Shown here: positions 43,212-51,047 of the stretch, piece by piece | How positions within the stretch are numbered: the stretch's first letter is position 1 | How the letters are laid out: every line of letters begins with the position of its first letter | DNA from: Streptomyces sp. CBMA291 | GTDB taxonomy: Bacteria > Actinomycetota > Actinomycetes > Streptomycetales > Streptomycetaceae | DNA length: 64,000 nt | Direction of reading: 5' to 3' | Assembly: GCF_014596525.1 (NCBI RefSeq) | Contig: NZ_MSJP01000011.1 | Coordinates: forward strand, 62,001 to 126,000 | Program-made: the position numbers and the translations under genes | Notes under the pieces: generated by a model | What the model was told of the DNA's origin: nothing | What the model saw: only the letters and a program-made list of their open reading frames with translations | Database searches by the model: none

Positions 43212-44281
43212 CGCCGACGGCCACGGCGGACACCACCCCGCACCCCACACCGTCCGAAACCACTCCCCCCACCGAAACCACTCCCCCCACCAACACCAAC
43301 GCCGACACCCATACCCACACCGGCACCGGCACCGCCACCGGCACCCCCGCCGAAGCCCCCACGCGGCGCGGTCTCCTCCGCCGGGCGCTGCCCGTCCTCT
43401 TCCCGCTCGCCGTCGTCACCGGCATCGGCTTCGCCCTGTACGGGCACGCGGGCGAGCTGGCCGGTCTGGTGCTGCGGCCCGACTCCGTCCCGTACCTCCT
43501 GGCGGCGCTCGCCGCGAACGCGCTCGCCGTGCTGTTCTCGATGAGCACCTGGCGGGCCCTCCTGACCGATCTGGGCCCGCCGGTGCCCGGCCGGACCGCG
43601 ACCCGGATCTACTTCACCTCCTACCTCGGCAAGTACGTGCCCGGCGCGGTGTGGGGCGTCCTCGCCCAGCTGCGGATGGGCGGTGCGGCGGGCGTGCCCG
43701 CGCCGGTCGTGCTCGCCGTCTTCCTGCTGAACCTGATCGTGGCCGTGCTCACCGGTCTGGCCGTCGGTCCGATCGCCGCTCCCTGGACGATCGGCGCGGA
43801 AGCCTGGTGGCTGGTGCTGCCCGGCGCGGTCACCCTCGCCTTCGCCGTACGGCCCCGGCTGCTGCACCGGCTGGCGACCGGAGCCGCTCGCCTCGCCCGG
43901 CGTCCGGCGCCCGCCACCCGGGCCAGCGACCGGGGCATGCGGCGGGCGATGGCCCGCGCCACCGCCTCCTGGCTGGCCGGCGGGGTGCACCTGTGGGCGC
44001 TCGCCGTGATGCTCGGCGCCCCGCCGCTGACCGCGCTGCCGGTCTGCGTGGGCGGCTTCGCCCTGGCCACCGCCACCGCGAGCCTCGTGGTGGTGCTGCC
44101 GGACGGCTGGGGTGCCCGCGAGGCGCTGCTGCTGCTGGCCCTGACCGCCGTACTGCCCTGGCAGGAGGCGACCGCCGTCGCCGTCGCCAGCCGGGTGGTC
44201 TGCACGCTGAGCGAGGTCCTCGTCGGCGGCGGCGCCCTCCTGCTCACCCTCCCCCGTCGTTCCCGCCCCTCCGCCCCCTGA
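43208..44281 (+). CDS. flippase-like / lysylphosphatidylglycerol synthase TM-family protein
   Basis: A 357-residue protein. The first 55 residues are Thr/Pro/His-rich and disordered. The remainder has eight or so membrane helices with FTSYLGKYVPGAVWGVLAQL, the conserved GKY-PG motif of the AglD/LPG-synthase TM family. Members move or modify lipid-linked substrates. The ATG overlaps the stop of the UbiA gene, suggesting a joint role, perhaps flipping the polyprenyl-sugar. Confidence 0.75.
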   Translation: MTPTATADTTPHPTPSETTPPTETTPPTNTNADTHTHTGTGTATGTPAEAPTRRGLLRRALPVLFPLAVVTGIGFALYGHAGELAGLVLRPDSVPYLLAALAANALAVLFSMSTWRALLTDLGPPVPGRTATRIYFTSYLGKYVPGAVWGVLAQLRMGGAAGVPAPVVLAVFLLNLIVAVLTGLAVGPIAAPWTIGAEAWWLVLPGAVTLAFAVRPRLLHRLATGAARLARRPAPATRASDRGMRRAMARATASWLAGGVHLWALAVMLGAPPLTALPVCVGGFALATATASLVVVLPDGWGAREALLLLALTAVLPWQEATAVAVASRVVCTLSEVLVGGGALLLTLPRRSRPSAP

Positions 44282-44299
44282 CCCGTGAAGGACCGAGAG

Positions 44300-45730
44300 A
44301 TGCCTCAGCTGTACTCCGTCGACGACTGCGAGTCGCTGACGACCAAGCAGGTCCACGGCCTGTACAAGGACCACGTCAACAAGAGCCAGGTCTCCCTGAT
44401 GACCTCCTTCGGCTTCGGCCAGGAGCTGGTGGAGAGCGCGGAGGGCGTCTGGATCACCCAGCGCGACGGACGCCGCGTCCTCGACTTCACCGGCGGCGTC
44501 GGGGTCCTCAACCACGGCCACAACCACCCCCGGATCCTCGCCGCCCGGCAGCGCTTCCAGGAGCGCCGGAGCATGGAGGTCCACAAGACGTACTTCTCGC
44601 CGTACATCGCCGCCCTCGGCCACAACCTGGCGGAGCTGCTGCCCGGCGACCTGAACATGTCGTTCTTCCCCAACTCCGGCGCGGAGGCGGTCGAAGGCGC
44701 GGTCAAGCTGGCGTACAAGTACCACGGCGGGCGCCGCTCCCGGGTGCTGCGGGCGGACATCTCCTTCCACGGCAAGCTGCTCGGCTCGGGCAGCCTCACC
44801 GGCCAGAACCAGTCGACCTTCCAGTTCCCCGGCATCCCCGGCGTGGAGATCTTCCGCTACGGCGACCTGGCGTCGGTCACCGAGCTCGTCACCCGGCTGC
44901 GTACCGCCAAGGGCGAGTCGGACGTGTACGCGATCCTCATCGAGCCGCTGTCGGCGTCCACGATGAACGAGTGCTCGGAGGAGTTCCTGCGCGGACTGCG
45001 GGAGATCTGCACGGCGGAGAACATCGTGCTGCTCTTCGACGAGATCTACACCGGCTGGGGCAAGACGGGCACCCTCTTCCACTTCATGCGGTACGAGGGT
45101 CTGGTCCCCGACATCCTCACCACCTCGAAGTCCTTCGGCGGCGGCAAGTCCTCCATCTCCGCCTTCGTCGCCCGCGAGCCGATCTTCCGCAAGGCGTACG
45201 ACAACCTCACCGACGCCCTGCTCCAGTCGACGTCCACCACCTACTACGGCTTCGGCGAGGAGGCCGTCACCGCGATCGAGGCGGTCAACGTGGCCGTCGA
45301 GGACGACTATCCTGCCCGCGCCCGCGCCATCGAACGGATCCTCGCCCCCGGTCTGGAACGGATCGCCAAGGAGTACCCGGACGTGGTGGCGGAGGTCCGC
45401 GGCCACGGCGCGCTGCACGGCGTCTTCCTGCACAAGGGCCCGAAGGTGCTCGAAGTGCTGACGAAGCTGGTGCCCAGCGCGATGACGAAGGACCCGCGCT
45501 TCCGCACCAAGCTCGTCACCTCGTCGGTCGTCAACGCCCTCTACCGGGACCACGGCGTCTACACGTACTACACGCTCAACGGCGACAACCCGCTGATGGT
45601 GGCCCCCTCGCTGGTCGCCGAGCCCGAGGAGGTCGAGTACTTCCTCGCCTGCCTCGACGAGACCCTCGCGCAGGGTCTGCCCCGTCTGCTCACTCGTTTC
45701 GTCAAGGAGAAGGTGTCGTCGCTGTGGTAG
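44300..45730 (+). CDS. class III PLP-dependent aminotransferase
   Basis: A 476-residue fold-type I aminotransferase. VLDFTGGVGVLNHGHNHP, FFPNSGAEAVEGAVKLA and VLLFDEIYTGWGKTGTLF (Asp binding the pyridine nitrogen) precede LTTSKSFGGGKSSISAFV with the Schiff-base Lys. ATG 44300 with GAAGGACC upstream. Class III enzymes usually act on omega-amino groups; the cluster suggests an aminosugar or amino-alcohol product, but substrate is unproven. Confidence 0.85.
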   Translation: MPQLYSVDDCESLTTKQVHGLYKDHVNKSQVSLMTSFGFGQELVESAEGVWITQRDGRRVLDFTGGVGVLNHGHNHPRILAARQRFQERRSMEVHKTYFSPYIAALGHNLAELLPGDLNMSFFPNSGAEAVEGAVKLAYKYHGGRRSRVLRADISFHGKLLGSGSLTGQNQSTFQFPGIPGVEIFRYGDLASVTELVTRLRTAKGESDVYAILIEPLSASTMNECSEEFLRGLREICTAENIVLLFDEIYTGWGKTGTLFHFMRYEGLVPDILTTSKSFGGGKSSISAFVAREPIFRKAYDNLTDALLQSTSTTYYGFGEEAVTAIEAVNVAVEDDYPARARAIERILAPGLERIAKEYPDVVAEVRGHGALHGVFLHKGPKVLEVLTKLVPSAMTKDPRFRTKLVTSSVVNALYRDHGVYTYYTLNGDNPLMVAPSLVAEPEEVEYFLACLDETLAQGLPRLLTRFVKEKVSSLW

Positions 45731-46770
45731 ATCGTGTGGTGGTGACCGGCGGTGCCGGCATGCTGGGTTCGACCCTGATCGAGCGGCTTCTCGCCGACGG
45801 GCGGCAGGTGCACTGCGTGGACCTGCGGGCCCCGCGCACGGAGCACGCGGCCCTGACGCACACCGTCTCGGACGTCCGGGACGCCGTCGTGATGAAGCGG
45901 GTCACGGCCGAAGCGGACGCGGTGGTGCACTGCGCGGCGGCCCTGCCGAGCTATCCGGCGGAGACCATCCGTTCGGTGATCGTCGGCGGAACGGAGGCGG
46001 TCCTGACCGCCTCCGAGGCGAACGCGGTCCCCCGGGTGGTGCACATCTCCTCGACCGCCGTCTACGGGCTGCCGAAGGTGGTGCCGACGCCGGAGGAGTA
46101 CCCCCGCGAGCCCGTCGACACCTACAGCGCGGCCAAGGCGGAGGCCGAGGAGGTCGCCGAGCGGTTCCGGGCGCGCGGCATGTGCCTGCCGATCCTGCGT
46201 CCGAAGACCTTCCTCGGGCCGGGCCGGATGGGCCTGTTCGCAATGCTCTTCGAGTGGGCGGAGGAGGGCCGGAACTTCCCCGTCCTCGGCCGGGGCGACG
46301 TCCGCACCCAGATGTTCGACGTGGCCGATCTGGTCGACGCGGTGGTGACCGCGATGGAGGCGCCGGGCGAACGCGCCAACGACACGTTCAACCTGGGCGC
46401 CACCGAATTCGGCACGATCCGCGAGGACTTCCAGGCCGTCCTGGACGCCGCCGGGCACGGCAAGCGGATCCGCTCGATGCCCGCGAAGCCCGCGCTCGCC
46501 GTCCTCGGCCTGCTCCAGCGCTCCGGACTCTCCCCGGTCTACGGGCGGCTGCTCCACAAGCTCCTCGACGACAGCTTCGTCTCCACCGACAAGGCCGGGG
46601 ACGTCCTCGGCTTCCGGCCGAAGTACTCCAACCAGGACGCGATCCTGCGCACCTACGCCTGGTGGCGCGAGCACCAGCGCACCGCCCGCCCGGCCCCCGG
46701 CGGCCAGGGCGTCACCAGCGTCGAACCGTGGCGGCAGGGAGCCCTCTCCCTCGCCAAGGTCCTCTTCTAG
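45724..46770 (+). CDS. NAD-dependent epimerase/dehydratase (extended SDR)
   Basis: A 348-residue Rossmann enzyme. VVVTGGAGMLGSTLIERL is the TGGxGxxG dinucleotide motif, VHISSTAVYG and the catalytic YSAAK follow. It probably epimerises, reduces or dehydrates a nucleotide- or lipid-linked sugar. GTG 45724 overlaps the end of the aminotransferase gene. Confidence 0.85.
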   Translation: MVDRVVVTGGAGMLGSTLIERLLADGRQVHCVDLRAPRTEHAALTHTVSDVRDAVVMKRVTAEADAVVHCAAALPSYPAETIRSVIVGGTEAVLTASEANAVPRVVHISSTAVYGLPKVVPTPEEYPREPVDTYSAAKAEAEEVAERFRARGMCLPILRPKTFLGPGRMGLFAMLFEWAEEGRNFPVLGRGDVRTQMFDVADLVDAVVTAMEAPGERANDTFNLGATEFGTIREDFQAVLDAAGHGKRIRSMPAKPALAVLGLLQRSGLSPVYGRLLHKLLDDSFVSTDKAGDVLGFRPKYSNQDAILRTYAWWREHQRTARPAPGGQGVTSVEPWRQGALSLAKVLF

Positions 46771-46783
46771 GAGCACGCCGAAC

Positions 46784-47827
46784 ATGTCCTTCCCCCTGGT
46801 CTCCGTCATCGTCCCCAACTACAACTACGGCCGCTCCATCGGCCTCTGCGTCGAGGCGGCGCTCGCCCAGACGTATCCGAACATCGAGGTCGTCGTGGTC
46901 GACGACTGCTCCACCGACGACTCCGCCGCGATCGCCGCGGCGGCCGGTGCCCGGGTGGTCTCCACCGGCGTCAACAGCGGGGTCGCCGTCGCCCGCAACC
47001 TCGGCGCGGAACTCTCCTCGGGCGAGATCCTGGTCTTCCTCGACTCGGACGTCGCCATGCACCCCGACGCGATCGCCAAGTCCGTCGGACTCCTCGGCTC
47101 CGGGCAGGGATACGGGGCGATCTGCGGCACGTACGAGCCGGAGCCGCTGATCCGCGACAGCCTGATCGAGGAGTACCGCTCCCTCCAGCAGTACTACCTG
47201 CTGCTGAAGTCGGAAGGGATCATCGACACCGTCCACACCGCGATCCTGGCCCTGCCCCGGCGGGTCTTCGACGAGGTGGGACCGTTCAACCCGCTCCTGC
47301 GGCACACCGAGGACCAGGACTACGGGCGCCGGATCTCCGAGCGGTACACGGTCCTCAGCTCCCTCGACGTACGCGGCAGGCACGACCACGACGACACCGT
47401 CCGGATCGTGCTGCGCAAGGTCTTCGCCCGCGCCCGGCTCGCGGTGCCGCTGATCCTGGGCAGACGCCACCTCCAAGGCGGCTTCGTCACCGGTCCGCGT
47501 GCGGGCGCCAGCCTGGCCGCGCCCCTGACGGTCGCCGCGCTCGCCGCGCCCGTCCTGGGGGGCGCCCTCTGGTCGCTGCTCCCGCTGGCGCTCTTCGCGC
47601 TCGGCGTCTGGGGCGACCTGGACATGTACCGGGAGGTGCGACGGCACCGGGGGCGCCTGTTCCTGGGGTACTTCGTGGCCGTCAACTTCCTGGTCAACCT
47701 GACGGTGTTCGCGGCGATCGGGGTCGCGGGCGTCCAGTGGCTGTGCTCGAAGCGGTTCCGGCACCTGTACGACCCGCAGCCGCTCCCCGAGCGGACCCGC
47801 CCGGTCGCGGGGGCCTCCCGTGGCTGA
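46784..47827 (+). CDS. family 2 glycosyltransferase with membrane helices
   Basis: A 347-residue paralogue of the enzyme at 41076: VSVIVPNYNYGRSIGLCVEA, VVVVDDCSTDDSAAI, FLDSDVAMHPDAI. The acceptor segment RHTEDQDYGRRIS contains the ED pair of the catalytic base. C-terminal hydrophobic helices follow. Two GT2 enzymes in one cluster suggest two sugar additions. Confidence 0.85.
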   Translation: MSFPLVSVIVPNYNYGRSIGLCVEAALAQTYPNIEVVVVDDCSTDDSAAIAAAAGARVVSTGVNSGVAVARNLGAELSSGEILVFLDSDVAMHPDAIAKSVGLLGSGQGYGAICGTYEPEPLIRDSLIEEYRSLQQYYLLLKSEGIIDTVHTAILALPRRVFDEVGPFNPLLRHTEDQDYGRRISERYTVLSSLDVRGRHDHDDTVRIVLRKVFARARLAVPLILGRRHLQGGFVTGPRAGASLAAPLTVAALAAPVLGGALWSLLPLALFALGVWGDLDMYREVRRHRGRLFLGYFVAVNFLVNLTVFAAIGVAGVQWLCSKRFRHLYDPQPLPERTRPVAGASRG

Positions 47828-49022
47828 CACGCTCGTGCCGGGACCCGCGGGGGAACCGGCGGAGGCCGTACGGGAATCGCCCGGGTCCGTACGCCAGTCG
47901 GCGGAGGCCGTACGCGAGTCGGCGGCCCCCGGTCCCGCCGGCCGGGCGCGGGCCCGGGTCCGGCGCCGGAACGGGCTGGTGCTCGGCGCCGCCCTGGTCT
48001 GGCTCGCGCTGCTACTCGTGGAGTGGGCGGCGGACGGCCGGATCTGGCTGGGAAACCTGGTGGGCATCGTCCCACCTGCCGCGTTCGTCCTGGTCCCGCT
48101 GGTCCTCGCGGCCCTGGCGCCGCTGGCCCGGGGGGCCGCCCGGTGGCGGAGCCTGGCCGCCGTCGTGCTCGCGCTCCTGGTGGGCTTCGGGCAGTCGGGG
48201 CTCGACCCGGCGGCGCTGTGGCGGTCCACCCCGGGCCCCGGACCGGACTCCGTGCGGGTCTTCGCCTGGAACACCAACTCGTGGAACCAGCTGCTCGGCA
48301 CCCAGGACCACTTCTACGCCTTCCTGAAGGCGAAGGACGCGGACGTCTATCTGCTGCACGAGTACCAGCACGTGACCGCCGACCGGAAGGGCAGGCTGCC
48401 CGTCGACGACCTGGCGCGGCTGCGCCGGGAGTTCCCCGGCTACCAGGTGGTCGTCAGGGGCGAGCTGGTGACGCTCTCCCGCTTCCCGGTGCTGCGGCAG
48501 CCCGCCGTGGGCCCCGCCGGTGACCTGCCGGTGGACGCGGACTGGCAGGCGGTCTACCGGGACGCCAAGGTCCTGCGCACGGACGTGCTGGTCAGGGGCC
48601 GGGCGGTGTCGTTCTACAACGTGCACATGCCGGTGTGGAACAGCATGCCGGACGGTCTCCTCTCGGCCGCGTTCTACCGGCACATGCGGGAGCGGTTCGC
48701 CCCGCGCCAGGCCCAGTACACGGCCCTGGAGGCGGACCTCGCGGCCAACCGCAACCCGGTGGTGGTGGCGGGCGACTTCAACGCGACGGCCGCGATGTCC
48801 GACCTGGACCCGCTGCGGGAGCGCCTCGACGACGCGGCGGACGTGAGCACCGACCCGTACCCCACGAGCTGGGAGAAGGGTGGCTGGAAGCCGTTCTGGC
48901 GGACCGACTGGGCGTTCACCGGGAACGGGGCGAAGGCCGAGCGGTACGAGTTCAACGAGCCGGAGAAGCTGTCGGACCACGCGGTGCAGGACCTGTGGGT
49001 CGCGCTGCCGGGGAACGGGTGA
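47820..49022 (+). CDS. membrane-anchored endonuclease/exonuclease/phosphatase-fold protein
   Basis: A 400-residue protein from GTG 47820. An N-terminal repeat-rich part (VRESPGSVRQSAEAVRES) is followed by three membrane helices (residues about 60-130), then a phosphoesterase domain: VFAWNTNSWNQ, YLLHEYQ (metal Glu), VSFYNVHMPVWN, VVAGDFNATAAMSD (GDFN) and SDHAVQDLW (SDH). The active site would face outside. It may remove phosphate from a lipid-linked sugar phosphate; nuclease activity is less likely in this context. Overlaps the previous gene by 8 bp. Confidence 0.8.
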   Translation: MADTLVPGPAGEPAEAVRESPGSVRQSAEAVRESAAPGPAGRARARVRRRNGLVLGAALVWLALLLVEWAADGRIWLGNLVGIVPPAAFVLVPLVLAALAPLARGAARWRSLAAVVLALLVGFGQSGLDPAALWRSTPGPGPDSVRVFAWNTNSWNQLLGTQDHFYAFLKAKDADVYLLHEYQHVTADRKGRLPVDDLARLRREFPGYQVVVRGELVTLSRFPVLRQPAVGPAGDLPVDADWQAVYRDAKVLRTDVLVRGRAVSFYNVHMPVWNSMPDGLLSAAFYRHMRERFAPRQAQYTALEADLAANRNPVVVAGDFNATAAMSDLDPLRERLDDAADVSTDPYPTSWEKGGWKPFWRTDWAFTGNGAKAERYEFNEPEKLSDHAVQDLWVALPGNG

Positions 49023-50059
49023 GGGACGTGGTGGGGTACTGCGCCGGAGGCTGGGCGGTCTTCCTCGCCCTGCACCTCGCGCTGAACGGGCGCTGGTGGC
49101 CCTGGCTTGCGGTCTCGCTGCTGCCGCCGGTCCTCTTCGTCGCCGTACCGCTGGCCCTGCTCGTCGCGGCGGGAGCGGCGGGCGTGTCGGGAGCGGCGGG
49201 AGCCGCGGGCCCGGCGGGCAGTGGTCCGGAGGCGGTGCTCGCCGCCGGTTGTCTGCTCGCCGGGTGGACGCAGAGCGGGGTCAACTGGCGTGCTTTCGGC
49301 CATCGTCGGGGCCCGTCGGAGGGGCTGCGACTGGTGTCGTGGAACACTCAGCACTGGAACCAGGGCGGCGATCCCGACCGTTTCTACGGCTTCCTGCGCT
49401 CGCTGGGATCGGACGTCTACGTCCTCCAGGAGTATCTGAACGGCTTCGAGGGCGGCGAGGTCTGGGACATCGACGACGAGGCCCGGCTGCGGGCGGCGTT
49501 TCCCGGCCATCATCTGGCGGTGGGGAACAACTCGGTGACGCTGTCCCGGTTTCCGCCCTCGGGTCCGCCCGTCCCGGTCGGCGCCTGTTCGCTCCGGGTC
49601 GACCTGCGGGTCGGGGACGGGCTGCTGTCCACGTACAACGTGCACATCCCCGTCCAGCTGACCGTGATGAACCCGCTGCGTCCGGCCTTCTTCCGGGACA
49701 TGCGGCGCCGGGCCGCCGCCCGTGACCGGGAGTACGCGGCGCTCGTCGCGGATCTGCGGGACAACCCGTATCCGGTCCTGGTGACCGGGGACTTCAACAC
49801 CAGCGCGGCCATCGGGGACATCCGCCGGATGCCCCGCTCGCTGCGCGACGCGATCGGCTCCTGCCGCTCGGTCCTCCCGGCCAGCTGGAACGCCCGCGCC
49901 CGGCTGCGGCTCTGGCGGATCGACTGGGCCTTCACCGGGGGCGGAGCCCGGGTCGGCGCGTACCGCTTCCGGGACGCGCAGGGCCTGTCGGACCACCTGG
50001 TCCAGGAGCTGACCGTGACGACCCCCGGGGCCCTGGCGAGCGCCCCACCGACGTCATGA
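49019..50059 (+). CDS. second EEP-fold membrane protein, paralogue of the preceding
   Basis: A 346-residue protein from GTG 49019 (GTGA overlap). Two or three membrane helices come first, then the same motifs: LVSWNTQHWNQGGDPDRFYG, VYVLQEYLNGF, STYNVHIPVQL, LVTGDFNTSAAIGD and LSDHLVQEL. It is clearly a tandem duplicate of the preceding gene, now diverged. Both keep the full catalytic set, so both are probably active. Confidence 0.8.
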   Translation: MRDVVGYCAGGWAVFLALHLALNGRWWPWLAVSLLPPVLFVAVPLALLVAAGAAGVSGAAGAAGPAGSGPEAVLAAGCLLAGWTQSGVNWRAFGHRRGPSEGLRLVSWNTQHWNQGGDPDRFYGFLRSLGSDVYVLQEYLNGFEGGEVWDIDDEARLRAAFPGHHLAVGNNSVTLSRFPPSGPPVPVGACSLRVDLRVGDGLLSTYNVHIPVQLTVMNPLRPAFFRDMRRRAAARDREYAALVADLRDNPYPVLVTGDFNTSAAIGDIRRMPRSLRDAIGSCRSVLPASWNARARLRLWRIDWAFTGGGARVGAYRFRDAQGLSDHLVQELTVTTPGALASAPPTS

Positions 50060-50081
50060 CGACACGAGGAGAGCACCACTG

Positions 50082-51047
50082 ATGGAGTACACCAACCTGG
50101 GCGGGCCCGAGGGCCCGCGCGTGAGCACCCTGTGCCTGGGCACCCTGCCGTTCGGCACCCGGATCGACGAGGCCACCGCCTTCGCCGTCCTCGACCGTTT
50201 CCACGAGGCGGGCGGCACCTTCATCGACACCGCCAACACTTACGCCTTCTGGGAGCCGGGGGCGACGGGCGCCGAGAGCGAGCTGGTCATCGGCCGCTGG
50301 CTGCGCAGCCGGGGGGTGCGGGACGAGATGGTGATCGCGACCAAGGTCGGCGCGCTGCCGGAGCCGCTGGACGCGGCCTGGCCGGAGTACGCGGAGGGGC
50401 TCTCGACCCCGGTCCTCCGGCGGCAGGTGGAGCGGAGCCTGCGGAACCTGGGCACGGACCACATCGATCTGTACTACGCGCACATCGACGACCGGGCGAC
50501 CCCGGTGGCGGAGACGATGGCCGCGTTCGGGGAGCTTGAGGACGCCGGGAAGATCGGCCGGGCGGGCTGTTCCAACTTCGCGGCCTGGCGGATCGAGGAG
50601 TCGCGGGCGGCGGCGGCGCTCGCCGGGGTGCCGGACTACGCGGCCGTGCAGCAGCGGTACACGTATCTGCGTCCGGCTCCCGGGGCGGAGTTCGGGGTGA
50701 ACCCGCACGCCTCGGAGGAGCTGCTCGACTATCTGGGGACGCGGCCGGAGCTGACGTTCACGGCGTACACGACCCAGCTGACGGGGGCGTACACCGATCC
50801 GCGCAAGGAGGTGCCGGAGCAGTACCGGCACGCGGGTTCGGAGCGGCGGCTCAAGGCGCTCGCGGAGGCCGCGGCGGAGCTGGGGGTGACCGCCAACCAG
50901 GCGGTGCTGGCCTGGGCGATGGGCGGCGCGCTGCCCGTGCTTCCGGTGATCGGGGCGAGTTCGACGGCGCAGCTGGACGAGACGCTGGGCGCGGTAGGGC
51001 TGCGGCTCGACGCGGAGCTGAGGAAGCGGCTCGACGATGTCGACTGA
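50082..51047 (+). CDS. aldo/keto reductase
   Basis: A 321-residue TIM-barrel oxidoreductase. FIDTANTYAFWEPGA has the Asp-Tyr of the catalytic tetrad, VIATKVGALPE the Lys, and LYYAHIDDRATPVAETMAAF the His. IGRAGCSNFAAWRI and VIGASSTAQLDETL bind NADPH. Substrate unknown. The next gene starts 11 bp before its end. Confidence 0.88.
   Translation: MEYTNLGGPEGPRVSTLCLGTLPFGTRIDEATAFAVLDRFHEAGGTFIDTANTYAFWEPGATGAESELVIGRWLRSRGVRDEMVIATKVGALPEPLDAAWPEYAEGLSTPVLRRQVERSLRNLGTDHIDLYYAHIDDRATPVAETMAAFGELEDAGKIGRAGCSNFAAWRIEESRAAAALAGVPDYAAVQQRYTYLRPAPGAEFGVNPHASEELLDYLGTRPELTFTAYTTQLTGAYTDPRKEVPEQYRHAGSERRLKALAEAAAELGVTANQAVLAWAMGGALPVLPVIGASSTAQLDETLGAVGLRLDAELRKRLDDVD

Noticed and set aside
43070..45553. 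827-codon minus-strand open frame opposite the glycan cluster
   Set aside because: Gly/Arg/Glu-rich antisense frame with no start signal or domain; a known artefact of high third-position GC.
43651..46770. Very long open frame (1,039 codons) across the aminotransferase and epimerase genes
   Set aside because: It is the high-GC shadow frame of the flippase and aminotransferase genes; only its last part (from 45724) is the epimerase. Composition is Arg/Pro/Ala-rich without motifs.
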